Program-made: the position numbers and the translations under genes
NCBI GenBank assembly: GCA_934408725.1
Contig: CAKRVB010000012.1
Location: 1-63,651, forward strand
Source: an uncultured Marvinbryantia sp.
GTDB taxonomy: Bacteria; Bacillota; Clostridia; Lachnospirales; Lachnospiraceae
DNA length: 63,651 bases
Reading direction: 5' to 3'
Notes under the pieces: generated by a model
The model's database searches: none
What the model saw: only the letters and a program-made list of their open reading frames with translations
Told to the model about the DNA's origin: nothing
Shown here: positions 46,844 through 56,700 of the stretch, piece after piece
Position numbering within the stretch: position 1 is the stretch's first letter
Layout of the letters: each line of letters starts with the position of its first letter

Positions 46844-47677
46844 ATGTATTACAGCACAGCATCTTCCAATTACCGCGTGATTACCAGAACAAACGCCAAT
46901 CGCTATCTCTCTAAAAACACACGCATTCCAGATCATGTCTATGGGATTGCCACAGAAGCATTTCAGGGAAAAACCATGATTCACACTGTGAATTTTCCAA
47001 ATTCTCTGCACCGAATCGGCGCAAGAGCTTTCCTGGGATGTAATTCCCTGAAGGAAATTGCATTGCCTGACCACATCGCACAGATCGGTCCTGGCGCTTT
47101 TTCCAAATGTGCCTCACTTCAGCAGGCGAATATTCCGGGTTCTCTTACTGATCTCCCACAGGGATTGTTCCAGGAAAACCGCAAACTGCATACCGTACAT
47201 TTTCATCCAGACTGCCAGATTCCTACTATTCGTAAAAATACATTTGGAGATTGCAAATCCCTGACTTCTCTGGTTTTGCCTGATAGTATAACCAATATTG
47301 AGGATCGTGCATTCTACCGGTGCCGCTCCTTAGATTCCGTTTATTTTCCAGAAGGTCTGAAACGGATTGGCGGACAGGCTTTTTATTCCTGTAATTTTAC
47401 TTCCCTGGAGCTGCCAGCTTCACTGGAAGTGCTGGAAGACAGTGCCTTTTTCAAATGTACCCAACTGAAATATGTACGTCTGCCAGAAAATGTACACTAT
47501 ATCGGAAAATGGGTATTCCATGGCTGCAACCGTCTGAAGATGCTGGAGATCCGGCATGATCCGGAGTTTATCGGAGACTGGATCATCAACCGGGCAGCAA
47601 CCATACGATGTTATCGAAATTCTAAAGTAGACCAGTACTGCCAGGAAGCCGGGTTCAAAACGGAATATCTTGACTGA
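46844..47677 (+). CDS. BspA-type leucine-rich-repeat protein without signal peptide (LRR-2)
   Basis: 277 aa from ATG 46844, placed just after the ribosome binding site AAAGGAG. A paralogue of LRR-1 along its whole length: same repeat pattern (IGARAFLGCNSLKEIALPDH) and same C-terminal block (HDPEFIGDWIINRAATIRC). No signal peptide or membrane helix. Under a full cobalamin riboswitch. It is divergent from surface protein B, and a TIM-barrel gene follows 113 bases downstream. Confidence 0.85.
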   Translation: MYYSTASSNYRVITRTNANRYLSKNTRIPDHVYGIATEAFQGKTMIHTVNFPNSLHRIGARAFLGCNSLKEIALPDHIAQIGPGAFSKCASLQQANIPGSLTDLPQGLFQENRKLHTVHFHPDCQIPTIRKNTFGDCKSLTSLVLPDSITNIEDRAFYRCRSLDSVYFPEGLKRIGGQAFYSCNFTSLELPASLEVLEDSAFFKCTQLKYVRLPENVHYIGKWVFHGCNRLKMLEIRHDPEFIGDWIINRAATIRCYRNSKVDQYCQEAGFKTEYLD

Positions 47678-47790
47678 TGCCCCATATCTTTATTTTAGCA
47701 TTAATATTATATTGCTTTTTTACAAATTCTGTTGTATGGTAAATGGATTTTTTTCACCTTGTCAATTATTATATAGAGGAGTCACGTTTT

Positions 47791-48684
47791 ATGAAAATAA
47801 CCATGAACTTTTCACTTTCGGATGACGATACCAGCCGCTATACCGACTGCTCTGATCTGCGGTCATTTTATCAGCAGTACGGTCTCTCCGGCCTGGAAGT
47901 GATGCCTCTTATGCCGGATGAAACACACCTTTTGGAATCAGATATGATCACTGGTATACATGCCTGTTGCATTACAGACTGGATGGATCTGGATCAGGAG
48001 ATGCTTCTGGAACATTACCGGAAAGACTTGGATTATGCAAAGGCTGTTCATGCGGAATATGTCGTATTTCACATCACACAGGTGAGTTATACGGAATCTC
48101 TTACTTATGTGCTGAAGCACAGCAATGAAGAGGTGGTAGATGCTGCCGCTGCTTTTATCAACCGCCTTTTGGACGGAACAAACTATGATTTTTATTTTCT
48201 GATGGAAAATCTATGGTGGCCTGGCCTGACTTTTGAGGATCCTGCTGTAACCAGGCGTCTTTTGGACCAGGTACATTACCCGAAGAAAGGATTGATGCTG
48301 GATACTGGACATTTTATGAGTACAAATACTGATCTGCGGACTTCAGATGATGCTGTTGTATACCTCAGCCAGATGCTGGATGCTCATGAAGATCTAATCC
48401 CGATTATCAGGGGAATTCATCTGAATCAGTCTCTGAGTGGCGCATATGTGAAAGATTATCAAAAGCATATGCTCACACCGGCTGCGGATCCAGGTGAACT
48501 GGCCACGCAGGCATTTCTGCATATCTTCCATATTGATCTGCATCAGCCCTTTGTAGCAAATGGCGTCCGTGAGCTGGTACAGCGTATGGATCCGCTTTAT
48601 GTAACACTGGAATACATCTCACGGGATCGGAAGGAACATGCACGGTTGCTGAATGAAGGTGTAAAAGCTCTGAAAAATAATTAA
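47791..48684 (+). CDS. TIM-barrel sugar-phosphate isomerase/epimerase-like protein
   Basis: 297 aa from ATG 47791 (GAGGAG nine bases upstream). AP-endonuclease-2 / xylose-isomerase-like barrel: metal-ligand type residues occur in FLMENLWWPG (about 148-157), MLDTGHFMST (about 182-191), GIHLNQSLSG (about 222) and VTLEYISRD near 280. The substrate is unknown. It follows LRR-2 on the same strand without an obvious terminator between, so it could be partly under the cobalamin riboswitch. Confidence 0.75.
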   Translation: MKITMNFSLSDDDTSRYTDCSDLRSFYQQYGLSGLEVMPLMPDETHLLESDMITGIHACCITDWMDLDQEMLLEHYRKDLDYAKAVHAEYVVFHITQVSYTESLTYVLKHSNEEVVDAAAAFINRLLDGTNYDFYFLMENLWWPGLTFEDPAVTRRLLDQVHYPKKGLMLDTGHFMSTNTDLRTSDDAVVYLSQMLDAHEDLIPIIRGIHLNQSLSGAYVKDYQKHMLTPAADPGELATQAFLHIFHIDLHQPFVANGVRELVQRMDPLYVTLEYISRDRKEHARLLNEGVKALKNN

Positions 48685-48687
48685 TTG

Positions 48688-48742
48688 CCAATGGGGACAG
48701 AAAAAAAGCCAGAAAACTCCGTCCCCGTTGGATTAATTTTTT
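48688..48742 (+). terminator. Terminator of the TIM-barrel gene, made from the short interspersed repeat
   Basis: CCAATGGGGAC pairs with GTCCCCGTTGG and is followed by ATTAATTTTTTATT. The right arm lies inside repeat copy 4. Confidence 0.75.
48704..48731 (+). repeat. Short interspersed repeat, copy 4
   Basis: AAAAGCCAGAAAACTCCGTC followed by CCCGTTGG. In this copy the repeat completes a terminator hairpin. Confidence 0.6.
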
Positions 48743-48807
48743 ATTAAAAAACCTTTTCAGCTCTTGCCAGAAAGGATTTTTCATGCTATAAAAATATTCG
48801 ATATCAC

Positions 48808-48860
48808 GTAGACGATCCTGTGTATCAGGATGATGCCCCCGATTATTTCTGGGGGTGAGC
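48808..48860 (+). other. Structured leader of the PAP2 gene
   Basis: Two adjacent hairpins: ATCCTG-tgtat-CAGGAT and CCCCC-gattatttct-GGGGG, followed by TGAGCTTG and the ribosome binding site GAGG. No T-run, so not a terminator. I could not match it to a known riboswitch class. Confidence 0.4.
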
Positions 48861-48882
48861 TTGAAAAACAGAGGTGTATTTT

Positions 48883-49611
48883 ATGTCATATATCGTATCT
48901 TATATGAAGTCATTTTATCGAAAATATAAGCATCTGCTTCCGCTTGCCATATTTTTGATTTTTTATTTATCAGTATTCGTATATGTAGAGAACCGGCCGG
49001 ATTATCACATGCATCTGTTGGCTTCTCAGTTTGATCATCTGATTCCGTTTTGTGAGATTTTTGTTATTCCATATATTATCTGGTTTTTCTATATCACATT
49101 CGGAGTTTTGTTTTTTGGAATCGTGGAGAAAGACCGTGAACAGTATTATCAGCTCTCCACCAACCTGATGATCGGTATGGCGCTGTTTCTGGTGATTTCT
49201 CTGGTATGGCCGAACGGACACACCTTAAGACCTGCCGTTCTCCCAAGAGATAATATATTTACCAGACTGGTGATCATGATCTACTCTTCCGATACATCTA
49301 CAAATGTATTTCCGAGTATTCATGTATTCAATACCATCGCCATGCATACTGCAGTGAGACATTCCACCACACTGAAGAAGCACCCATGGGCGGTACGGAT
49401 CTCCGGCATCATTGCTGTATCCATTGTACTTTCCACCATGTTCATTAAGCAGCATACCGTTATCGATGTGGTTGGTGCTATGGGACTGAATCTGGTGACC
49501 TGGTATCTGTTGTATCGTCAGCCACAGTTTCTGACTTACATACACAACCGCCGGATTCGCAGCCGGGTGCAAAACCGTGACCGCAGCCAGGCAAGAATCA
49601 ATGAAAAATGA
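48883..49611 (+). CDS. PAP2-superfamily membrane phosphatase
   Basis: 242 aa from ATG 48883 (GAGG eight bases upstream; GTG 48874 is less likely). About six membrane helices. Phosphatase signature: NGHTLRP (about 108-114), the PSxH motif in VFPSIHVFN (about 139-147) and HTVIDVVG near residue 191. Such enzymes act on lipid phosphates such as undecaprenyl pyrophosphate or phosphatidic acid. Ends tail to tail with an Rpn gene. Confidence 0.85.
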   Translation: MSYIVSYMKSFYRKYKHLLPLAIFLIFYLSVFVYVENRPDYHMHLLASQFDHLIPFCEIFVIPYIIWFFYITFGVLFFGIVEKDREQYYQLSTNLMIGMALFLVISLVWPNGHTLRPAVLPRDNIFTRLVIMIYSSDTSTNVFPSIHVFNTIAMHTAVRHSTTLKKHPWAVRISGIIAVSIVLSTMFIKQHTVIDVVGAMGLNLVTWYLLYRQPQFLTYIHNRRIRSRVQNRDRSQARINEK

Positions 49612-49620
49612 TCGTTTTAA

Positions 49621-49653
49621 AGGGCAACGCACCAGATGTGCATTGCCCTTTTT
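49621..49653 (+). terminator. Terminator after the PAP2 gene
   Basis: AGGGCAACGCAC / GTGCATTGCCCT (one mismatch) with loop CAGAT and a TTTTTG tail. Confidence 0.85.
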
Positions 49654-49667
49654 GTTACTCTCGAATA

Positions 49668-50549
49668 CTATTTCTTTAATATCTTTCCACAAATCTGCGA
49701 AATATCACAATCTGCTCCAGCTTCCTGCGCAAGAGAATAGATTTCACGAATTCGAGTGATGTCTTCATCCAACAATTCTGCAATCTGCTCAGGTGTATCA
49801 CCTTTTTGCATTCTCTTTATCACCAATTCAGCCAGTTTCTCAATGGCACCACGTTCTATCCCACACTCCATACCATCATCAAAGATCATTTGTCCAAGCC
49901 TTGTCATTGCAACGACCTCCCTTATTTCCTGTAATTCCATTTGATTCAAAAACTTATCCGCCAACGTATAAAGAATCGCTATTGTTTTTTGTGCAGTAAG
50001 CGTCTCCGTCTGTTTTGCCAGAATGATTGCGTCCTTAATCATCTTTTTCTTTCCATGCTCGCTTGTCATCAACGGAATCAATGCCAGGCTTGCAAAATCA
50101 TCTTCCGTAAGTGGCTCCCCAGACACCCTCTTTTCTTTCAAATGCTGCATCAGATTATCTGCATCGTATTGGGATAAATATACCGGCTCCACCCGATAAG
50201 TATAAAATCCACAATCCAGCTCTGTCTTAGTATGCCGGATTCCACCGGAATAAATCACATAAGTCAACACATCTTTGCCAGTCTGACTTCCAAGTACTGC
50301 TTCATACGCCCGGAACCGCAACAAATCTGACCGATCGGTCTCTGTTGTCTGAAACTCAATATGTACATAGAATCCATCTTTTGTCAAAAATGTAAAATCC
50401 ATGTACCAGGTATGAATTGTCGATTCTATTAATTCTGTTGGTGTACCTGAATCAAACTCATAATGAATTCCCAGTTTTTCTAAAATCGTATCTCTAAAAT
50501 ACCCGAAGCCCATTTTCATAATAGCATCTTCATGCTTTGTATTACTCAT
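49668..50549 (-). CDS. Rpn / PD-(D/E)XK nuclease-family protein (apparently intact)
   Basis: 293 aa with AAGGAG upstream of ATG 50549. Core motif: YMDFTF, then FYVHIEFQTTE (about 53-77), the D...ExQ arrangement of PD-(D/E)XK enzymes in the Rpn/transposase-like family. The C-terminal part contains the RMQKGDTPEQIAELLDEDITRIREI helices seen in this family. It differs from the two damaged copies at 26734 and 34773, so it is a separate lineage. Role: DNA cleavage linked to recombination or defence in related proteins; not established here. Confidence 0.78.
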   Translation of the reverse strand: MSNTKHEDAIMKMGFGYFRDTILEKLGIHYEFDSGTPTELIESTIHTWYMDFTFLTKDGFYVHIEFQTTETDRSDLLRFRAYEAVLGSQTGKDVLTYVIYSGGIRHTKTELDCGFYTYRVEPVYLSQYDADNLMQHLKEKRVSGEPLTEDDFASLALIPLMTSEHGKKKMIKDAIILAKQTETLTAQKTIAILYTLADKFLNQMELQEIREVVAMTRLGQMIFDDGMECGIERGAIEKLAELVIKRMQKGDTPEQIAELLDEDITRIREIYSLAQEAGADCDISQICGKILKK

Positions 50550-50694
50550 AAGACACTCCTTTTCCTACGCTTTTGTTTTACTATCTTTCGTGTCTTACTT
50601 CGTCCTCGGTTGTACTTTTCTATTTTATCCTTTGTAAGCTATATATTCAATGTCCTCCTTATCAATCAGTATATCAGAAAAACTCTTTCTTTTG

Positions 50695-51489
50695 TTACAT
50701 TTCTTTTCCTTTTTTCACGCATGCTTTGGATGCTTCGATCACGGCACTGCGCATTCCTTTTTCTTCCAGCACCCGCACGGCTTCGATGGTGGTGCCTCCC
50801 GGTGAGCAGACCATGTCTTTTAATTCTCCCGGATGCTTTCCGGTCTCCAGTACCATCCTGGCACTTCCAAGTACAGACTGTGCTGCAAACTTGTATGCCT
50901 GTGCCCTTGGCATGCCATCGGCCACTGCCGCATCTGCCATAGCTTCAATGAACATGAAGACATAGGCTGGTGAACTTCCGGATACGCCTACTACCACATC
51001 AATGAGTGATTCCGGTACTACTTCTGCTTTTCCGAAGCTTTCGCAGATCTCTTTCACCTGCTGCATCTCTTCGTCCGTGACCAGCGCATTTTTGCACATT
51101 CCCATCATGCCTTCTTTTACCATGGCCGGGGTATTTGGCATAGTACGGATGATCTTGACATCAGATCCCAGGCGTTCTGCCAGCCAGGTCAGTGTCTTGC
51201 CCGGTGCAATGGTTACAATGATCTGGTTTTGCCGAATAGCATCTTTGATCTCACCAATGACTTCTTCATAATACTGCGGCTTCACTGCCAGAAATACCAT
51301 ATCTGCAAATTCTACCACTTCTGCATTTGTCTTTGCCGCTGTAATTCCCAGCTCACTACTGATCTTCTCTCTGGTCTGATCTGATTTGGCAGAGGCAATC
51401 ATCTGCTCTGCGGTCACTTTTCCACTGTCCAATATTCCTTTGATCATGGCTGTTGCCATATTTCCACATCCGATAAAACCGATCCTCAT
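50695..51489 (-). CDS. proC: Pyrroline-5-carboxylate reductase
   Basis: 264 aa, standard length. Reduces 1-pyrroline-5-carboxylate to proline with NAD(P)H. N-terminal dinucleotide motif GFIGCGNMATAMIKG (about 4-18); C-terminal family block VSGSSPAYVFMFIEAMADA (about 167-185) and CSPGGTTIEA near 228. AAAGGAG precedes ATG 51489. Followed downstream on the minus strand by the Rpn gene; upstream lies a proline-tRNA editing-type protein. Confidence 0.95.
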   Translation of the reverse strand: MRIGFIGCGNMATAMIKGILDSGKVTAEQMIASAKSDQTREKISSELGITAAKTNAEVVEFADMVFLAVKPQYYEEVIGEIKDAIRQNQIIVTIAPGKTLTWLAERLGSDVKIIRTMPNTPAMVKEGMMGMCKNALVTDEEMQQVKEICESFGKAEVVPESLIDVVVGVSGSSPAYVFMFIEAMADAAVADGMPRAQAYKFAAQSVLGSARMVLETGKHPGELKDMVCSPGGTTIEAVRVLEEKGMRSAVIEASKACVKKGKEM

Positions 51490-51540
51490 ACTGTCTGACT
51501 CCTTTCTCCATGTCGCATTGCCTTTAGAATAAACTCTTAT

Positions 51541-52083
51541 CTACTCTCCCGTCAGCTTCACCACAGTCATATCGTGATGAACTGCCGGTAAAAATGTCTC
51601 CACAATATCTTTTGTCCGTATCTTCAGGCTGGAAGTGTTCACACATGGATGGCATCCGATGTATTCCCCCTTCAGTACATCCTCATCAATCAACAACCGC
51701 ACATGATTGTCCGTGTCGTTCATCAGCCCCATGACGCTGACTGCGCCCGGGTGAATATCCAGATATTCTACCATAAATTCTTCCGATGCGAAGGACAGTC
51801 TGGCACTGCCGATCTGAGCTGGCAGTTCTTTTGTCTTAAATGGCTTGTCTCCCGGCATCATCAACAGATAGAAGTCTGTCTTCTGTCGGTTGCATAAAAA
51901 TAAGTTCTTGCATATCAGTACATTCAGCACTGCATCGATCTCATTGCAGGCTTCCATGGTATCTGCATGTTCATGATCCGTTCTTTCATATTCGATTCCC
52001 AGCTTGTCCAAGAAGTCATAGACCCGTATCTCCCGTTCCTGGCGTCCATCTGTATTTTCTGGTCTTCCTTTATATAATTCCAT
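51541..52083 (-). CDS. YbaK/ProX-type aminoacyl-tRNA deacylase (prolyl-tRNA editing)
   Basis: 180 aa. YbaK-like fold removing wrongly attached amino acids (typically Ala) from tRNA-Pro. Family features: HEHADTMEACNEID near the N terminus, KNLFLCNRQKTDFYLLMMPG (about 59-78) with the conserved Lys, and GAVSVMGLMND (about 113-123). Located 50 bases upstream of proC on the same strand, a sensible grouping around proline. GAGGAT lies upstream of ATG 52083. Confidence 0.87.
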   Translation of the reverse strand: MELYKGRPENTDGRQEREIRVYDFLDKLGIEYERTDHEHADTMEACNEIDAVLNVLICKNLFLCNRQKTDFYLLMMPGDKPFKTKELPAQIGSARLSFASEEFMVEYLDIHPGAVSVMGLMNDTDNHVRLLIDEDVLKGEYIGCHPCVNTSSLKIRTKDIVETFLPAVHHDMTVVKLTGE

Positions 52084-52101
52084 CTGTGTATCCTCTTTTT
52101 T

Positions 52102-53532
52102 CTACTCTATATCTGTGTTATTTTGTTTTGAGCTGTTACCTTCTCTGCGTCTGTTTTTACCAGTCTTTTTCTCAGCGCCATTGGCTTTCTGCCGGCTGCT
52201 ATCCTGCATCTTTTGCTCTTTTTCTTTTATCTCTTCTTCCTGAGCCTTCTCCATGGCTTCCAGTTCCCGCCGCAGGATCCGCTCATCCAGTTTCTGTTCC
52301 AGATGCTCTCCCGGAGAAAGTCTTGATGGCTTTGTTTCCGTCACTTCTTCTCCGGTTCTGTTCTCATCTTCCAGAAGTTCTTCTTTATGATTCCGCTGAA
52401 GCCCACGTTTTACCAGTTTGCGGATCAGATCATAGATCACAGCAAATACCGGCACACCAATAAGCACGCCCACGAATCCGAAGAATCCGCCAAATACCGT
52501 AATGGAAAACAGTACCCAGAATCCGGATAATCCCACGCTGCCTGCCAGCAGCTTTGGCCCCAGTACATTACCATCAAACTGCTGCAGAATGATGATAAAG
52601 ATCAGGAAAATCACTGCTCCGATTGGATCAGACATCAAGATCATCAAGGTCGTCGGAATGGCACCGATAAAGGGTCCAAAGTATGGGATGATGTTGGTCA
52701 CACCAATGATCAGACTAATCAGTATTCCATTGGAAAATCCTCTGGTAAATGCCATAATCAGACAGAAACCGTAGCAAATCAGTCCTACAATCGCACTGTC
52801 CAGAATCTTGCCACTTAAGAATCCGTCAAAGGTCTTATCTGCAAATCTCAGTTCGTTCATAAACGCATCTGCATATTTCGGTTTTAAAATACTATAAACC
52901 ACTGCTTTTCCCTGACGTGAAAATTTTTTACGGGCACAGAGTGCGTACACGCATACGATAAATCCAATACCCAGATTGGATACAACACCCACCAGCGAAT
53001 TCAATGTATTCGTTACAATATTCTGCAAATATGGGAGCAGATCGGTATTCGCCCAATCCACCATCTTCGTACTGAGATCTTCCGCAATCGGTCTGACATA
53101 GTTCTGAACGACACCCTCGCTATTTAAATAGGAAGATACCCAGTCAAAAAACCGATTCACCTGCTCAGGTACCATACCCGCCAGTACCGTAATACTGGAT
53201 GCCACCTGTGGGATGACAGTGCGCAGCAAGGTATATAAGATCAAAAATACCAAAATCAATACTGTCAGCACAGAGATTCCTGTCTTATGCTTTTTCCATT
53301 TTTCCGGGAGAAATGCTTCCCAGAACTTATCAAAGAAGTTGCACGGTGTCTTAAGCAGGTAGGCCATGACACCTCCGTAAATGAACGGCATCAGAATGTT
53401 GATAACCGATCCGATGTTTTTCTTAAAGGAATAAAAACGCAAGAGAAAGAAGTAAAATGCAATGGCCAGTGCCAACGCAAGAAACAACTCCAGTGCCTGT
53501 TTCCATGTTTTCTTCCATTCGTCCCAGTTCAT
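52102..53532 (-). CDS. AI-2E-family (PerM/YdgG-like) membrane permease
   Basis: 476 aa with eight hydrophobic segments over about residues 15-365 and a charged C-terminal tail (Glu/Lys/Arg-rich, about 370-476). Typical segments: IGVTNIIPYFGPFIGAIPT (about 287-305) and the final GFVGVLIGVPVFAVIYDLI. Family members export signals or ions; the substrate is not known. The start at 53532 has GGGAGG upstream. It may be co-transcribed with the deacylase 18 bases downstream. Confidence 0.88.
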   Translation of the reverse strand: MNWDEWKKTWKQALELFLALALAIAFYFFLLRFYSFKKNIGSVINILMPFIYGGVMAYLLKTPCNFFDKFWEAFLPEKWKKHKTGISVLTVLILVFLILYTLLRTVIPQVASSITVLAGMVPEQVNRFFDWVSSYLNSEGVVQNYVRPIAEDLSTKMVDWANTDLLPYLQNIVTNTLNSLVGVVSNLGIGFIVCVYALCARKKFSRQGKAVVYSILKPKYADAFMNELRFADKTFDGFLSGKILDSAIVGLICYGFCLIMAFTRGFSNGILISLIIGVTNIIPYFGPFIGAIPTTLMILMSDPIGAVIFLIFIIILQQFDGNVLGPKLLAGSVGLSGFWVLFSITVFGGFFGFVGVLIGVPVFAVIYDLIRKLVKRGLQRNHKEELLEDENRTGEEVTETKPSRLSPGEHLEQKLDERILRRELEAMEKAQEEEIKEKEQKMQDSSRQKANGAEKKTGKNRRREGNSSKQNNTDIE

Positions 53533-53660
53533 AAATTATGTAGTCCTCCCAGTGTGGTTAGTATGTTTTGTAACTGTTTTGTATCATCATACTCTGTTTT
53601 ATTGGAAAAAGCAATGTGAAGATAGATGCAGACTTTACCGTAGACTTCACATCGCAGATG

Positions 53661-53699
53661 AAAAGATGGCGCATAGTGTATTTTCACACCATGCGCCAT
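53661..53699 (-). terminator. Terminator downstream of surface protein C
   Basis: Minus strand: ATGGCGCAT / ATGCGCCAT with an inner GGTG/CACT extension, followed by CTTTTC. Confidence 0.7.
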
Positions 53700-53741
53700 T
53701 CCTGTCTATTGTTTTGTTTTTCGAAGAGAGCTTTTACAAAC

Positions 53742-56700
53742 TTATTTTACTTTTACTGTGATCTTATACTTCTTGCTTCCGGATTTTACTGTGATCGTTG
53801 TCTTTCCGGCCTTCTTAGCCTTGATCACACCCTTGGAAGAAACAGTTGCTACTTTCTTCCTGGAAGAAGTGTACTTGATCTTCTGCTGTGAAGTCAATGG
53901 ATTCAGGACTGGTTTCAGAGTCGTCTTTGCACCCTTCTTCAGAGTGATGGTTTTCTGAAGTCCCTGGATCTTCTTGGTCTTTACTGTTGTTTTCTGTACC
54001 TTTACGGTAATGGTTTTCTTCAGACCGCTCTTCAGAGTAATGGTCAGTTTTGCACTGCCTTTCTTCTTGCCGGCTTTGATCTTACCATTCTTATCTACGG
54101 TAAATACCTTCTTGTTGCTGGATGTGTAAGATGCCACTGCATCACCATTTGCCAGTCCGCTGACTTTCAGCTTAGTAGTGGTCTGTTTTACCTTCAGAGG
54201 TACGCTGGACATATTTACTTTGATTGTTGCTTTCAGAGGCGTACCAACGGTACGTGTCTCTTTTTCACCGCATGCACAGAGTCTTTCCTGCTGCTCAGCT
54301 GCAAATACTGTTGCGGCTGATACCGTACGCCATTCGCCGAAGCTGTGAATATGAGCGGCTGGGATGTCTGACGTTCCAGTTACTACGATAGGTTCCTGCG
54401 GGAAAATATATGCCGTTTCTTTGCTGTCTTTTGGAGTATCTACAACTGTGATCTGATAGGTTCCTGCTGTATTAATCTGAAGCGTAACTGCGCCATTTTC
54501 ATCAGTAACTGCTGCTACAACCTGACGGCCCATTGCATCCAAAGCTGCTATTGTGTAGCCACTTCGTGTAGAAGCTGTTTCTGGTTCACCAGTCATGGAC
54601 ATCGGATGATAACCAAGCAAAGTCAGGTTCAGTGCTTCATTTACTTTTACAGTTTCTGGCAGTCCTTCAAAATAGAGATACAGATCCTGCCAGCTCTTAA
54701 GATCACTATATCTGAAAAATGTTACGATATCTCCTGTCACTACGACAGCCACATCAACAGTGGAAGAACCTGGCATCTTATTGTTTACAAGAATACCCAC
54801 ATCATAAGTATCGATGCCATATATTCTGCTGATAAAACCACCCTTAATGATTAAATACTTTTCTGGATGGTTTTTGAAGTCATCTCCGTAAGTTGCTGCA
54901 TGCCATGCTGCCAGTACATCCAGTGCTGTCACTTTATTCTTACAGGATTCTGGTTTGGTATAACCATAGTTTTCTGCTGTATCCGCTCTGACAGTCATCT
55001 TGCTGACATCCATACCAACGCCAGCTACTGTGTTAATCTTGGCAGTAATAGTTGCTTCTACCGTGTTCTGAGAAGCCTGAACTGTTTTCAAAATTTCTTC
55101 CAGTTTCTTAATTTCCTGTCTTACCTCTGCGTCTGTTGCACTTTCATTATTCAGTACGGCTTCGGCCTCTGTAATCGCTGCCTGCAATTTGTCTTTTGTG
55201 CCAACCGGATACTGACCTGCTCCACTGCCTTCTGGGAGACTGTCACTGAAGGCTTTTAATTCTTCAATCTTCTTCTGCAGACTATCTACAGGCGGCTTTG
55301 TTCCCTGAATCGTAACTGTAACAGAAACAGGCTGTTTGTACAGTTTCTGAAGCAGTGTATTATCCGGATGCTTTTCTGCTGCATCTTTATATGTTTCACT
55401 ACTTAATAACGAAGAAATCGTAATCTCGGTATCCGCTTCTCTTCTGGTTACTACCAGATTCTCATGAGCTACTACTGCATTATTGGAAGACTTAAATTTA
55501 TTATAACCTGCGCCTTCCATTTCCCATGTATCTGTAAACATATCATCAGCGATAATTCCTTTTCCGGTTTTATCATCGTTGTTATAGATCCATTTTGGAT
55601 TACCAGCCTCGTCAAGAAGCATTTCCTGGAACGGATGCAGATTACCGGTAATGGAGTCCTTATCTGCATACTGTCCATCATTCAGACCATCAAAATAATG
55701 TTCCTTAGCCACTTCCATCATGTTCAGCTCTGCCTGCACCTCTACTTCTGTAACTGGTTTGACAGTTACCGGGATCTTTTTCGTTGCAGTCACACCTTCA
55801 CGGGTGAAGGTAACAATCAGGTTAGCTACAATATCATCGTTGCTGGCAAAACGATCTACCGCTACTCTGTATCCATTGACAGTCAGTGCATCATTGTCAG
55901 CTGTAACTGTAATTTCTTTATTTTCAAAAACCTGTTCTCCTTTATTGTCTTTGATTCTGGTGTATCTTGGAAGCCGTATGTCACCTGTGCAGGCAGATGT
56001 ATCAAGTTTATCACCTGTGGTGAAATCTTTCAGCTGATCTGCTGTATAATACTGATCCAAAATCGCTTTCAGTTCTTCTTCTGTCGGCTTTACAGCTCCG
56101 GTTCCTTTAACTGTTACCTTGAATTCCTTTGTCAAAGTTACAAAGTCAGATACTTTTTCTGAATATTCATTCAATAAATTTTCATTTACTTTAAATGTAG
56201 CTGTCAGAGTAACTTCTGTATCTTCTGGCTGCGGGGTAACCACACCTTCTTTTGCATCAATCAGGCTACCCCATCCGGTATCTTTCAGGCTAATAACCTT
56301 CTCATTGGATGAGCTCCATGTAATCTTGGACCATGCAGTCATTGCATCGGTGCCCATACACTGTGGCAGTGTCAAGCTTGATGTCACTTCAGATGCCTTG
56401 TCATTGGAACCTTTCATCGTATCCCAGATAAGTTTGTCTTTATCTGCTGCAATCTGTGTCTTAACGTAATCACAATTCCAGCAAATTGCTGCATTTCGTT
56501 GTTTTGTTTCTGCTTTCGCTCCGTTTTTCTCAAATACAAAAACAAGGCCTACATTTTTAAAATTAATTTTATTTGAACTTGGTGCACTTGCTTTGTAATG
56601 AATGCTGCCATCTGTTCCAACCCAATCTGTAGCATCACTAGATTTCACAGAAACTGTTACACCAGTTGTATCGATATCTGTATATCCGGCAATCTTATGT

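Noticed and set aside
46844..47677. LRR proteins as wall-anchored BspA adhesins
   Set aside because: No signal peptide, membrane helix or sorting signal is present in either copy.
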